A DNA stretch of 64,000 bases, taken from NCBI GenBank assembly GCA_003194525.1, contig NBIV01000051.1:124001-188000 (forward strand). The letters are read 5' to 3'. The notes below the pieces were generated by a model. The model saw only the letters and a list, made by a program, of their open reading frames with translations. It did not search any database and was not told where the DNA came from. How positions within the stretch are numbered: position 1 is the stretch's first letter; each line of letters begins with the position of its first letter. This document shows positions 19,225 to 31,919 of this stretch, piece after piece. Source of the DNA: Gracilariopsis chorda. Its lineage: Eukaryota > Rhodophyta > Florideophyceae > Gracilariales > Gracilariaceae. The position numbers were made by a program, and so were the translations under genes.

Positions 19225-21776
19225 TTGACCAGGCGGCGATATGGCCAATTTCTGCATGCACTCAGTAAACTATGTAATTTGGTACTTAGCTCTCAGAACT
19301 TACGCGGCCATTACAGGCACCCTCCCTCTCCTACTAAGCAATGCCACACCTCCCGCAGAAGAGTCAGTACTAAACCACTATCATCAAAAGCGCAATCGTC
19401 TACTCCTGGCTGTGCTAAGCAGTGTCTCCAACGACATAATTGGCTATCTTTTGATGCCGGAAGAGCAACTTACCCCCAGCACCTGTTCCAAGCACCTGTG
19501 ACATAAATCAACCATTCAACCAAGAAAAACCACCAATTCCTCAAAACAAAAGCCGAAAACATCCATTACTCAACGGAATCAACAATCGATACCTACCTCG
19601 CAGAACACATCAAAGTATGCCAACGGATGATTGCTGCGACGTACACAGGCATTGCTTCTGAAGAAACCACCATTGACTTTGTCATCTCTCTCGATTCTTT
19701 ACCCTCGCTTATTACACTCCTTGGCCTAATCTTAGGCACCAAACCCACAACCATCAAAAGCTTCAACTGCGTCTTCAAATCTTTGGCAAGATTGTACCCC
19801 CCCGTCCACATCGGACAGGCTCCATCCTCCACTATGCATAGAATCTCCGGGGATTACGGAATAATACCACCAACATTCACCTGACAGCATCAGTATGCAC
19901 CCATCTCATTCATGGGTCGGCTAATTCCCTTGAACCAGCTCTGCAGTTACTACAAAGCACTTGGGAGAAGCTGCCATCATACAGACACTCAATGCGGAGA
20001 TCCCAACCATCCCACGTTCTGAGACCGGAAACCCCAAGCCCACATGGCCCACACTGGCCTCAATGTCCCCTTCCCCTCTCCATATTCGTACCCCTCACCC
20101 ATGGAGCAGGCTGAATACCCACAGATCCCACCCCCACCACCCCAATCCCACAACCACATAGACGTCACGTCCGAAGCGGACGCCGATTCCAACGGATAGT
20201 TTATCCTAGACAGTGGAGCCCACCCATCACACACCATCCAGCCCACGTCGACCATGAACCCGTCAAAAGAACCCTTCTAGCACAGTTTGCTACTGAACAG
20301 CCCACTAAGTGCACCCACAGTCGTCCAATTAAACTCCGCATGAACACGCATAAAACCATACGCACAAACGGTATCGCGGAGCGGATCAACCGCACCATCA
20401 TGGAATCAGTCCGTGCGCTACTCCTCACAGCTGCCCTCAACGACATATAGTGGGAAGACGCCACCAGAGACACCATCTTCCAATACAACATGCTCCACCA
20501 TACCACCATCAACACATCCCCATACCAGCTCTGGTACAAGCAACCGCCCTCCATCACCCATCTATTCACTTTCGGCCAACTGGGAACCATCGGAATATAC
20601 GCTCCCAAAAAGAAACTGGAAAAACGAGCAAACCCGGCACACTACATGTATGCCACACTATTCACCCATGTCGTGGTACTAAATCTGCGAAAGAACACCA
20701 ACCAAGAAATCTGAGCCGCCTATTTCCACCCATACCAGCGCAACAACGACCCCAATTCCACAGAGACAACGGCATTTACAGTCAAGGCTTCGCATTACCG
20801 GCCAATCCCAACCCAAGTAGCCATCGAAAAACCCCCACCGGCTAATAGTGCTCAAGCCCGACTCTAACCCAACGCCCGTCACTAGCGAATGGGTCATGGC
20901 AGCAAACTAGGCAACTTCGACACCAACAATACCATCAAATGGCTACCATGAGACTTTCAACCCCCCTCCCGGAAGCTATCATACCTCTCCTTATGATATA
21001 CAGATACAAGCTTTCGGCAGAAGGGCGCACTGTCCAGAGAAAAGTACGCTGCAACGGCAGTGGTAATTTGATGCAGCCAGGCCTCCATTACGACCTGAAA
21101 CATACAACCACATCCAACGCTGACAGATCCACTCAACGCATGCTACTAATGCTCCACGCTTCCCAATAACTACCGCTGGAACACTTCGATATCCAGTCGG
21201 CTTACTTGCACGAGCCATAAAAACACGAGAAGCTATTATACCTCAAGCAAATCAGCCGCTTTGACGTCACATACAAACACAACAGCATATATGGTGGGAA
21301 ACCTGTATGTATCACCCCCGGCATCGTATTACTATAACCACGAACTGCAACAATTTTTAGAGTCACTCGGTTTCATCAAAACGGAACACCACCCTTGCCT
21401 TTACATCAAAAACACCCGCCATGGATACATAGTCATCAGCACTACTATAGATAACGTTCTTGTCTTAGCGTCAACCCAAGACCTCATTGACACCTTTTAC
21501 AATGCATTGCTTCACGAACACAAAGTGAAACTACTCGGGGCTCCCACACGATTCCTGAACTGGACTGTAACGCGCACAAACGAAGGCATCCACATTTCAC
21601 AGCCAGATGCCAAAGATGTCGTACTACACCAAACGGTACTGCAAAACTGCAACCCCATGCAAACACTCTACACTTCACTAACCGCCCTCGACCAGCATGC
21701 ACCGACATCATCACTACCGCCGAACGATGCTGTGGAGCAACGCTTGCGCATCGTTAGCTGCAGTTTCTTTTCATAG
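19225..21776 (+). pseudogene. Ty1/copia element G, internally deleted remnant
   Basis: Decayed plus-strand gag-pol. A gag segment is readable at 19241-19501 (NYVIWYLALRTYAAITG). The protease motif FILDSGAHPSHT lies near 20205-20240. It is followed almost at once by the back half of integrase (NGIAERINRTIMESVRALLL, 20370-20440), so the catalytic core start was deleted. RT follows with HFDIQSAYLHEP near 21190 and a YVDD-equivalent degraded to ISTTIDNVLV near 21440. RNase H is missing. Many stops and shifts are present. No LTRs were recognised; element F sits about 250 bp further on. It is old and inactive. Confidence 0.75.
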
Positions 21777-22021
21777 GAAAGTTCACTTGTGGAATGGAGT
21801 GGGATAACTCAGTTATGAGTTTGATCCCTCACCAGACGTGGCATTGGCACTTATTAAGGCGCACGATGGACCTGGACAGGTATTGCTTGTGGAATTCTGG
21901 TACGGAAGGTACGCTGTACACGTGTGATATTTTGGCTCCAATTTTGGATCTCAACACCACCCCTTACTATAATGATTTACACATGTATGAGGGGGGTGTT
22001 GTTGATTGACGGGAGGCGTTG

Positions 22022-22192
22022 TGACAAGATGGTTCCCCCCCCTCTTTTTCGGTCCCCCTCCCCCCCCAGTGGCGGGCACCGCCGGCAGAGAGCTAGTATT
22101 TAATTATCGTTACGGTACAGTGAGCTCCGTGGGGAGCTCACTGTCAAGCGAGCTCCTGCGCTCCACGCAACCGAAATAAAATCTAATTCTCA
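22022..22192 (-). repeat. 3' LTR of element F (171 bp)
   Basis: TGACAAGATGG..TAATTCTCA, TG..CA ends. It matches 27653-27824 with about four substitutions and one length difference in a C run. It contains a strong inverted repeat around GAGCTCC..GGGGAGCTC. Confidence 0.93.
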
Positions 22193-22449
22193 TCGTCCTT
22201 CTCTAAGTTACCGTAGCAGCGACGACTTAGCGCAATAGTGAATGGTGGACTCGACCCATTGTCTAGAGTTACATAACGTAGCTACCATTAAAAACCTTAG
22301 ATTTGGCGAAAACCATGTAGGATAAAAAGCCCAAACGTAAGGAAAAGGTATAGCTACAATTACTATTTAAAAAAAAAACGCCTTGACGCATCAAGGCAAA
22401 CATAAACATAGAGAAAGAAAAACAAATGTATAAAGTCAGAGATAAGCCA
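22193..22449 (-). other. 3' untranslated region and polypurine tract of element F
   Basis: The polypurine tract AGAGAAGGACGA (minus strand) touches the LTR at 22193-22204. A hairpin CCTTGACGCATCAAGG lies near 22381-22396, beside a run of A. No coding. Confidence 0.6.
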
Positions 22450-25400
22450 TTAGTGTAGACCGCAAACGAACCTGAGTCGCAAGAGAGTTGCATAGTCTAC
22501 GCTTTTTTTCAAGACATCTGCTGGTTGCATTTTCGTAGATAAATACTTAACATTCACAGCACCCGTCTTCACCAGCTCTTCCATGTGATGGAGCTTAATA
22601 TCAATATGTTTGTTCCTTTCCGGAGACTTAGGCTTTTCAACGATAAACATAGCGGTTGAGCTATCAGTGTAAATAGATACAGGGTACATGTTCGGCTCGT
22701 CGGCCAATACTTCCTCACGAAAGAGTTCCCAAAATAATCTACGCAACCATCGCAGAGTGTTACCGCAGTATGAGAGTGCGATTTATTCTGCTTCGCTGGA
22801 CTAAAGTGCAATCATGGATTGCTTCTTCTTCGTCCAAAGCACCGGAGCTTCGTTTACCTTTACTAGGATTCCAGTCGTCGATTTCTTAGTGTCACGACAT
22901 CCAGCCCAATCCGCATCGCTAAACGCTTCCATTGGGCTACGGGTGTCCGAGGGATAGAACAAACCAAGTCCCTTGGTCCCGTGCCGGTATCGTAGCACCC
23001 GTTTACCAAGTCCAACGTGCCTCGTGCACGGGTCATGGACTTGTCGCGCCAACAAAGATGACGCGAACATGATGTCCGGCCTGCATGATACGGCAAGGTA
23101 CATCAAATGACCAACGAGCTGTCGGTACTTCCGGTGAAGCGCAGGAGCCATGGGACGATCGCTTTCGCCTCGATCGGAGAGGTCGGCATGCGCTGGGAGA
23201 GGAGTATCTGCGGCGTTGCAGTGAGATAGGCCATACTCTTTGAGTATCTTCTCTATGTACTTCCCCTGCCCGACCGTTATTCCGTGCTCGCTCCGGTTGA
23301 TTTCTAGTCCTATGAAGGAATTTGCTTCACCCAAAAGCTTCACTTGGAAAAGCTTTTTCATTTCCTCTTTGAAGTCTTTCAGGAGGCTCCTGGAGTCCGA
23401 CGACATCAGGACGTCGTCAACAACGACTACCGGGATAACGAAACCACTTCCAGACTTGCATATGTACAAGCAGCTGTCTTTTGTGGACTGCCGGAATCAG
23501 AGGCGGGTCAGTTCCTTGTGGAACAGTGATCCCCATATATGTCCTGCCTGCTTTGCCCCATAGATTGACTTTTGAAGCAAGCAAACCTTTCCAGGAACAT
23601 ATCCCGATCCCGTAGAGTTCTGTGGCTGTTCCATGATTAGAGGTTCGTCCAGGTCCCCGTACAGGTACGCATTGCTAATATGCAGCGTTTCCAGTAGGAG
23701 TACTTGTGCCGCAGCCTTTGCAAGTAGGATGCGAATGGTTTCCTGCCTTGCAACTGGAGCGTATAGTCCGTCCGGGTCAAAGTCGATGTATGGGCGTTGG
23801 AGGTCGCCCCGTGCAACACATCGTGCTTTGGGTAAGATAGGGTGAAGGTCTGGACCAAGAATCTTGGCGATGAATGTCCAGAGAAAGGGGAGTGGTTGCA
23901 TTCCTGGTTCTTCACCCACCAGTACCCAAGTCTTCCTATCGACAAGTGCGTTATATTCTTGGTCGATTGCCTCCGCCCACACTGGTATTCTCCGCGCTTC
24001 ATCAAAGTTTCTAGGGATGCTGCCATCATCCCTGAGGTACTTGGAGCGCGTGTGAGAAACCATGCATAGATCCAGTGCTGCATCGAGGTGTTCCTCGGCA
24101 GTTTATTGTCCGGCCATTTCTGCTTCGGACCTTCTCCACGACGAGAAGTCGATGAGGTCATGGATCGAAGGAATCTGTTCCCTGGTGACCTTGAAGTCCC
24201 GTGCGCGTTTAATGATGACCTTGCGCTCGGTGGGGACATAGATCCTATAAAGGGTACGGTAACTCTGCATGCCGACGAAGTGTCCCGGTACTGCACGCGG
24301 GAGCAACTTCTTGTTTTTCGCAGTCTCCGGGCGATATATGAAAGCATGCCTGTTTTGTCCGAACTTGAGTAAGTTCGAGAAGTCCGGCTTCCTACCGAAC
24401 CATATGGTGTAGGGCACTTCTATCCCAACTCTGGAGTTGGGTAGGCGATTGCGCAGATAGTTCGCGTGGGATATCGCCTCTTCCCATAGCTCGGGTGGTA
24501 GTTTTGCGGCATGTAGGAATATTCGCGTCATCCTCCACAGATCTTGTATGATCTTTTCCGTGGCTCCATTCGATTGATGCGCATGGGGGGGTGCATACTC
24601 TAGGATCAATCCGTTTTCCTTCGCAAACGTTACGAAGTCGTCCGATCGATTCTCACCCACCCCGTCAAGGCGAACGCGAAAGAGCCGCAGTGGGGCTTGT
24701 TCATTTTCCGCGCGAGCCTTGTACCATCGGACCGACTCAAAGAATTGCAACTTTGAACTTAGGAAGTAAAGTGCGCATGCCCTGCTATTATCGTCGAGCA
24801 GGACGTGTAGATATGTCGAACCCTGTAACGACGGGGAACGTATTGGTCCGGTTAAGTCCGTATGGGTTAGCTCCAGAGGACGGCGTGCTACTTCGGTTGA
24901 TTGCGTAAGTGGCGCGCGTTTGGCACGTCCTTCGCTGCATGGAGAGCAGTGAATGTTTCAGAGTTCATCTGGGGATAGCTTTGGGATGCCCTCGGACCTT
25001 TCTATGCTTTGCAGCAGTCGGTCCGACCCTGGGTGGCCTAGCTTGTCGTGCCAATCTTTTGCTGTGTCCCCGGGTTGGCGCATGGCTGCATGTGCGCGTT
25101 CCGGTCGAGCGGGGTTTGGTAGTATATACAATCCGTCCCTTGGTGGGACTTGGTATACCGTTCGACCAGAGGAGCGATCTTTAATTTCGAAGCCGTTTGT
25201 GGAGGAGTACATCACATCAATGTAGTCCGAAAGGACTTTGAGTGAAACTAAGTTAGAGTCGAAGGATGGAGTGTACTTGGCCGGCAGTGTAACGCCATCG
25301 CCAATTGGTAGTAGTATTGTTCCTTTGCCTTTAATGTCAGTGTGTTGGTCACATGTTCGCACAACTTCGTCGTTGGTTTCGACAAAATCCGTAATGAGGT

Positions 25401-26439
25401 CCTTGTCGTTTATGAAAACCTGAGTAGCACCAGCATCTAGAAATTTCCTAGTTTCCTTTGCGCTGAGACAGCTGGACTGAGCGCGTGCAACGAAACCACG
25501 AGCTGTGTGGCTGTTTCTATTGTTGTTGTTGTTTTGTTGGCGATTGTAGTTGTGACTGGAGTTGCGTTCCGTCTCCCAGGGGCGATAGTCTCTATCGTAG
25601 GACTGATTGTTACCTCTCCGAGAGATGCCACTATTGTTCCCGTTGTTGTTGTTATTGGACTTGGAACCGTTGTTCTGTCGGCATTCAGAACGGATGTGTC
25701 CAATGCGGCCACATTTCCAGCTCTTAACACCCTTCTTCTTGCTCCCCTTTCCGCGGGTCTTCTTGTTCGTTGAAGACTTCTTTGCTGAGGGGTATGGGTG
25801 CTTCGTGCTTCCTTGGGTCTCGGAGCCTTTTGTCGTCGCATTCGATTTCCGATGTTTTCGATGGTCCATCTCCGATCAAACAAGTTATACGACTTGATCG
25901 TATTCCATGTTGTTCGCATCGGCCAGCAGCGTAATTGCCATTAAAGAGTCAGACAACGTACGCAATAGGGTGACTGTGCGTTCCCTATCTGACGTCGGGT
26001 CCCCGAGGCGAGCCAATTCGATGAATATCGTTTCCAGTTCCAGCAAGTACTTCTGGACATCATCGTTGTCGTTGAACGAAAGGCAGTTCAACTTTTGCCG
26101 GAGGTTGAGTTTCGACTGGATGTTGTCCTTCTTGAATGTGGAATCCATTTTTCCCCATACCTCGAGTGCGGAACATGTTTCCTGTTCCAGCAACCCGGAA
26201 ACGGCAACGATGGTTTGAGTGCCGAGGTTTTGCACGATGGCAGATCGTGCCTTCCTGTCCGCTTCGTCCCATCTTCTGCGACCCTGGGCAGTTCCATCAT
26301 CAGGCCGCGGGACGGTCAGGACAAAGAGTGTGTTCGGCGAATGCATGAGGTCGCGAACGTAGATACGCCATGTATAGTAGTCGGCGTTACGCTTGAGACG
26401 AGGAATGCGTTTTGAGTCAGGGTCCCTGTCCACTTCCAT
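22450..26439 (-). pseudogene. gag-pol: gag-pol of Ty1/copia element F (single frame, several stops)
   Basis: All blocks lie in the same minus-strand frame from ATG 26439. gag (26439-25885) has YYTWRIYVRDLMHS and KLNLRQKLNCLSF. Next come a knuckle WKCGRIGHIRSEC whose first Cys reads Ser, and a protease site FLDAGATQVF (DAG instead of DSG). Then WHDKLGHPG..CSPC (integrase HHCC), an integrase core with VRLDGVGEN and NGATEKIIQDL, RT with FDPDGLYAPVARQETIR, AKQAGHIWG and a VVVVDDVLM active site, and RNase H with FSDADWAGCRDTKKSTTG and SSEAEYIAL. Stops interrupt it near 25883-25870 (two), 24957, 24102, 23498 and 22802. One polyprotein without a gag-pol frameshift is typical of copia. Inactive as it stands. 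Confidence 0.9.
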
Positions 26440-27634
26440 TGTGGAGCTTACTCGACGCCAGAGCGGAGGTTGAAGTCTTCGTAGTTGATCTTCGCCAGTC
26501 CCCTACTGGGCGAGAGATCCTTCTACTACTCAGTGAGTAGCCTGGGCCACTGACACGGGTTTTTCACCGGTCCCCTAGAGGAGAGTCCTCTGGCTCCGGG
26601 TTAGACTCTCCCGGTGAGATGTGTTTCCTGCAGCCTACCCTGTTCTGCAGAAACCAGAACAAGATGCGACAGTGCCTACGGAACGTCCAGGGAAGGTTAA
26701 TAACAGCAGGATATGCTTTCACCAGTATGTTTCTTCTAGTCCCTTGCGACAGATTGCGCGGCCTTCAGCTACCCAGGAGCCTACTTCACAAAATGTGTGA
26801 AGATATGGGCGAAGTGTTCCTGGTGCCCAGCGTACTCCTCGTCCACCCCAATGGCACAGCCACTAGAGCTTTCAACTCGCACAACTGAGGGCTTCGTACT
26901 AACTTGAATCCTAACCAGGTAGCCAAAGATGTCCCCGGCACCTTACGGTGCAGCCTGAGGCAGTAGTTGAATATACCGACGGGCCACGGCGCCCAATGTG
27001 CAAAGTGTCTTTGTATAGCCCAAGGAGGCACGCCTCTCCAGCGAAAGGAGCGTATAAGATCGCAGTGCTGATTGTTGGCGAACGGCAGCGCAGCAGCAAC
27101 AGAAGTGGTAGTAGTGCGGCAGGTGTTGCGGCAAACAGTGTTGCAGATGCCGCTCGGATGAGTTGCGGAGACAGCGCCGCAGTACCGGGTGTGGGTTGTT
27201 CAACGCCGTGCGGCTGGTGGTGACGCGCAGATGGTGCGCTAGTGTGGGTGGCCGCGTGCAGAAAGCGTGGCGGGCCGTCTTGTGCCCAGTGGTGCACTGT
27301 GGCAGGAAAGGTTGCAGAAGCGGCACGGGTGTGCGGTGTGCTGGTTTCGGCTGCAAGACTTAGAGCTGAGGCGCAGCAGCTGTGTAGAGTAAGACGCGGA
27401 AGCCGCAGGTGAGTAGGTTGCAGCGGCGCTGCGGTTGCAGGAGTGTGTTGCAGAGGATACGCGGGGCTGCTTGTTGCAGCCACTGAAGCGTCTGGTCGTA
27501 GGTGTCGCAGTGCGCAGTTTGACGTTGAAGGGCGCAGGGCACTTTGCGCTGTTCAAAGAGGGTGGTTAAGGGGGGGGAGGAGAGTCGGCGGAGGAGAAAG
27601 AAGGTGCTTCGTCAGAGGGTGCCGCGGTCGGGAT
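26440..27634 (-). other. long leader between 5' LTR and gag of element F
   Basis: About 1.2 kb precede gag, unusually long for a copia element. It is GC-rich and Ala/Thr/Ser-biased if translated. A 190-codon frame at 26911-27483 (minus) is low complexity with no motif. A later insertion or a structured packaging leader are both possible; I see no transposon ends within it. Confidence 0.45.
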
Positions 27635-27652
27635 ATGACCGCGATGCTACCA
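27635..27652 (-). other. primer-binding site of element F
   Basis: Minus-strand TGGTAGCATCGCGGTCAT directly abuts the 5' LTR. The first seven bases suit a tRNA ending GCTACCA, as in many initiator-Met tRNAs used by copia elements, but the following bases do not let me name the tRNA. Confidence 0.55.
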
Positions 27653-27824
27653 TGACAAGATGGTTCCCCCCCCCTCTTCTTCGGTCCCCCTCCCCCCACA
27701 GTGGCGGGCACCGCCGGCAAAGAGCTAGTATTTAATTATCGTTATGGTACAGTGAGCTCCGTGGGGAGCTCACTGTCAAGCGAGCTCCTGCGCTCCACGC
27801 AACCGAAATAAAATCTAATTCTCA
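27653..27824 (-). repeat. 5' LTR of element F (172 bp)
   Basis: Second copy of the short LTR, TG..CA, followed by target duplication CGTTG. Confidence 0.93.
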
Positions 27825-27829
27825 CGTTG

Positions 27830-28077
27830 CGCCAAAAAATCCACTTGCACGCCCCCTTCAGTGCTTGCAATTTCCACGCCTCCCCGCCAATCAGAAAATT
27901 CAGCAGCAGCAGCAGCAAAGCGTACAGCTTATTGGCTGCTGCTGCATGCTGCTGCATGCTGCTCCATTTTGACTGCCGCAGCTGCCAAGTGGCAGGCAAT
28001 GCATCAGTGCGAGCCACACCTCTGCACAGTGGCTGGAACTGCAGTTATTTTGGCGTTGCCAGCCGGTTACAATATAC
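27830..28077. repeat. CAG/CTG microsatellite-rich interval with CCAAT motifs
   Basis: A (CAG)n stretch near 27902-27920 and repeated GCTGCTGCATGCTGCTGC near 27940-27962, with several ATTGG/CCAAT motifs. No gene supported. It may belong to the flank of F or to element D. Confidence 0.4.
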
Positions 28078-29034
28078 TGTACTCTACATACACAACTGCA
28101 GTGCCAGCCAATCACCAACGCGCGAGCGCTCAACTGCAAGTCTAATCCATATTCACTCTTGGCGCCGCAACCCTCATTGGTTTGGAGGCCGTTTCCGAGC
28201 GATAGCGAGCCGAAACGGCTGCATTTCCCCCAAAGCCACCCCTATTCAGCGGCAAGCAGCGCCGCCCACGGGCGAAGGGCGCTTCTACTTGTATTTATTT
28301 TAGTGATTGTCACCACTTCTGGCCTTGACACTGGGATCTCCACGTGTATGAACCTCAGGAGGTGTGGACCAAGTTATTTTATTTATTTAGTTTATTTTGG
28401 TGAGCCTACTTAGGTAGAGAGAGCTTTGCCATGACCACGACCGGTAAATTGGAACCTTGGTTCTCTTTGGAGAAGTGCTCTTCGTAGAGTAGGCTCTGAC
28501 ACGAAAGGCCCTCGTAGGGATTACAACTCCTCGCAGAGAGTATCCACGAGTGGATTCCGTCTGTCATCCCCTTGGGAAGCTTCAGGACACAGTACTGCAT
28601 CATTCTCCACCGTGATCAGTACTTTTAGTTGCTCCACTATCAGTCTGGATTCCGCCCTAGTATTGGGTTATTCTTCGTGGTGTTTACCACATTCCCCTTA
28701 GGATGTTTCTCCTCTTTTGTTGGTTCGTCCTGTCGCCGGGTCCGTTGCCGCCGTGCGCACGCCCCGTCGCCGGTTCTTTGTTGTGCCTCGTGTCTATTGT
28801 GTTTCTTTTGTGGTATATTATGTTACTGTACACTCTCGTGTGTTATCCATTCCTGGAGATAATACCATTTTCTTGGGTTTCCCGCATCTCTGCAGGTATA
28901 GCCAGCAACCACCTCTGCCTTACCAACCGACCAGCGTGTGGTGCAGTGGGCTCTCTACTGAGACTCGCATCCCTAGGAGAGCAAGGTCTCGAACTCCTTG
29001 AGAGTGCCAACCCTCCACAGGGTTGTGCCCTACA
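28078..29034 (+). repeat. 5' LTR of element D (left edge tentative)
   Basis: The right edge (CCCTACA, 29034) is fixed by the primer site two bases further on. The middle (TGACACTGG..CCAC..TATGAACCTCAGGAGGTGTG near 28325-28365, then GAGCCTACTTAGGTA) aligns with the LTR of element C, so D and C are sister families with diverged LTRs. By offset to the C LTR the left end falls near 28078 (TGTACTC), but no second copy confirms it. Confidence 0.5.
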
Positions 29035-29036
29035 AG

Positions 29037-29056
29037 TGGTCTCCCAACCTAGAATC
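29037..29056 (+). other. primer-binding site of element D
   Basis: TGGTCTCCCAACCTAGAATC, one change from the sites of A and B1. Confidence 0.8.
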
Positions 29057-29241
29057 CGGAATTGTACTCGTTTGAGTTTGTTTGTCGGTTTATCACCATC
29101 ACAAAGCTCTCAATTATCGAATAAGTCACTGGTTTGGTGACTCACATGAGTTTGGTTTCACTTCGGCGAAGTTTGTTGCCCTTATGCGCTTTTCAGAAGT
29201 CTCAGGATCGATGTTAACCGATATCAGTTGTCAAATACAGT

Positions 29242-31919
29242 ATGGCACCGCCTGCTCCGGAACCTCGGAATGGTTCTACTGGCTTCTCTGGGTCGGGCCA
29301 AAAGGCTATTCCAAGATCGAGGATGTCCTTTCCCGTGGACCAGAATGATATCGAAATGGATCTGGATCTCCGGAGAGCACCATCAGCTGCTTTAGTACCT
29401 CGTTTGGTTGTTGCTGTCGGTTAAGTTCCAGTCATGGAAACGCAGTTTGCAGTGAACTGAGCTCGGTCTGATAACGCTGAACTCTTTATATTGGAGACTC
29501 ATGTGGACATTGCAAATGTAGCCCACATCGAGCTCCTAAAGGACATAACCGAATTTTGGCCTAAAGTGGATGACGCCCGAGTTCGTGATGTTTCGGGAGA
29601 AATTCGTGTCCTGAGACAGGATTTCAACTGCATTCTGGAACGTCTTGGCACCTCCAGGGTCTTTTTTCAGGAGTACCATGCATTTTTGGAAGAATCACGC
29701 AAGCAAGCAGATCGTTTTGAAGCCAGTTTGAGCGATTTCGAAGACATTCTCCACATGGATGCGGAAGTGGAGGCTCAATTGGAAAAATCCGATTGTTCGA
29801 AGACGTCTGAACACCGCTCCGTGAAACAGAATAGCCGCAAGTCCAAGAAGGAAGCTCATCCTCGAGAGGATTCGTCTGATTCAGATTCCGATGACTCGCT
29901 GTCGAGTTCTTATTCAGTATCTGTCAAGCCCGAGAAGGATTCTAAACAAAGCACACCGCGTGCTACTCGTTCTGAGGCTACTCAACCCACACAGAAAGAT
30001 ATTCATACCCATGTGAAAGGTACTAGGCACTTGGTAATCAAGGAACTGAAGCCCGCGAATCCACTCTATCGGAAATTGTTATCGTACCGTATCGGTTGAT
30101 GAATACGGCTGCAGAACGTACATCCCGTGTCATGGGCACGTTCAAGGATTTTATCAAACGTCTCAGTATAACCCTTCACAAAAGGGAGTTCAAAGGCGAA
30201 GAACCAATTCTGGTACTTGATTTCCTTACCATGTTCGTCCGCGAAGAGGATATGCTCGGCATGAGTGAAGCTCAAGCGTACTTGACACTACCCTACTTTC
30301 TTAATGGTTCAGCTGAAGATCAATTAAAATCCGTCCACGGATCCTCGAGAGCCTCGTAAGGAGGAGGTACGTGTTGCCCCGAAGCGGGTCACTACCTTCT
30401 CAGGTCATACGCAACGCCGAATGCGATTCAAGCTGCGCTTCTCACTTTGAGAGACACCCGGCAGCGACCGATGGAATCCGAAACGGAATATTCAACTCGC
30501 TTCAATAAAGCGTTTCACCGATGCGGTAATGCACATTCTCATCAGAAGAAGTGTAACATGTTTGTTGATGGTTTAGACCCTTCGGGTAGGGCATTGGGTG
30601 CCCGATATCGGGAGGAAAAATGCAGGGGGCAGTGCATTGACTTGGTTTATCACGCCCAAGCGGAAGGAGATACCCTCCGGGCTAGACGTAATCCGAGAAC
30701 TAGGACATCGAGAGCACTCTTAGCCGATAGTTCGGACTCCTCATTGTCCCTTTTGTAAGGGCAATACCAGTCATGGTGGACCAGATGGTATCCACCTTCT
30801 TGGAAGCAATCCCGAGTCATTCGGTACATCTCAACTCCCATCGACCTCACATTCGTCGGCGGAAGACGATCCTAGCTTATATTTCAACCCTGGTAGGGTA
30901 CGGGCACCCCCACTTGCTCACGCCAATCGAGCTACTCGTTTTTCCAAACCGGGATGGATGGGTACGGCACTGCATGAACCTCATCCACACCGTGCGGAAT
31001 CACGTCTACACCCGAACCCGGCAGATCTGATTTGCTTTTTATGTTAAATGTTAGGTCATAAAGCACCAGATTGTACATTCCCACTTCGGGAGGCTTTGAA
31101 AATCATCGCGCAGTACGAAGCTCTTACTGCAGAACAGAAAGCACGAGTACCGAGTAGGTCCTATGAGGAACAGAAATTACTTCGAGCTCACCTTGGGTCA
31201 CAGGTCTCAAGTTTTATACCCCCGAACGGGGAACAATCTGTTTCTTTGGAATGGGCAGTTGCACCGCTGGTAGTGGAACTCCTTTCGAAAACTAGTTTCG
31301 GTAGTTTCCTTTACGAGGGGGGCGTCTTCCAAGCAGGAGATGAAGACGCCCGAGGCGTTACAGCTTCGCTCCTCAGTGGTCAAGAACCTCACGAGGAAGA
31401 TGGCTGCTTCTTACGTGGACTCAGAACACCTTGCTGTTTTACGTCGCTGGTGGATACGGTCCCTTGACCTCCGTATTACGGATCGATTCCTTTTTATGGC
31501 CAAGCGGAACTATAAATTGTACGCTGATTTGGGCCTATCTAACCAGTTTATGGTTCGTCAGTTATCTGTCCTGGATAGAGGAGTTGCGCCGAATCTCATC
31601 CGTTTGGATTTACTACCACATTTCCTGAGGTAACGTATTCTTCATCGTCAAGGTTTGGATATCGCAGATGCGAATAATCACCAGTTGCGAACGGTTGGTA
31701 ACATTTCCCTCTGTGTGAGGTTGGGCACGTTATTGGTTCAATTGGGCTTTGTCGTCTGTGACGCATTACCGCACCAGGCATACTCAGTTGTGACTTTTTT
31801 GATCGATTTATCTAAACAATCTGACCTCAGATGAAGACTGTGGAATTATAAGATGGTTCTACTCTTCCGATTGTCCGCAAGCCTTTGAAGACTGCGACAC
31901 GTAAGCTTGGTTCATTACC
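29242..31919 (+). pseudogene. gag and protease of Ty3/gypsy element D, truncated
   Basis: ATG at 29242 opens a gag frame, interrupted by TAA at 29422 and a stop near 29458. It goes on in the same frame to 30099 with VDDARVRDVSGEIRVLRQDF, an Asp/Ser run and KELKPANPLYRKLLSYR. After a shift, VLDFLTMFVREEDMLG and ETEYSTRFNKAFHRCGN follow (30096-30758, one stop). A CX2CX4HX4C knuckle with an internal stop lies near 31030-31075. The protease (31470-31910) has AKRNYKLYADLGL, but its active site reads LDRGVAPN, with Arg for Thr. Coding ends abruptly at the LTR of element C, and RT, RNase H and integrase are absent. Dead copy related to C and B. Confidence 0.8.

Larger units (their letters stand above)
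22022..27824 (-). mobile_element. Ty1/copia element F, full length
   Basis: 5,803 bp bounded by short LTRs (171 and 172 bp, about 97% identical by eye) and flanked by a perfect 5-bp target duplication CGTTG (22017-22021 and 27825-27829). A polypurine tract AGAGAAGGACGA adjoins the left (3') LTR, and a TGGTAGC-type primer site adjoins the right (5') LTR. gag, protease, integrase, RT and RNase H follow in copia order, all in one frame with a handful of stops. The near-identical LTRs indicate a fairly recent insertion despite the coding lesions. Confidence 0.93.

Noticed and set aside
26911-27483. 190-codon minus-strand frame in the leader of element F
   Set aside because: Low-complexity Ala/Thr/Ser translation in GC-rich DNA; no motif.
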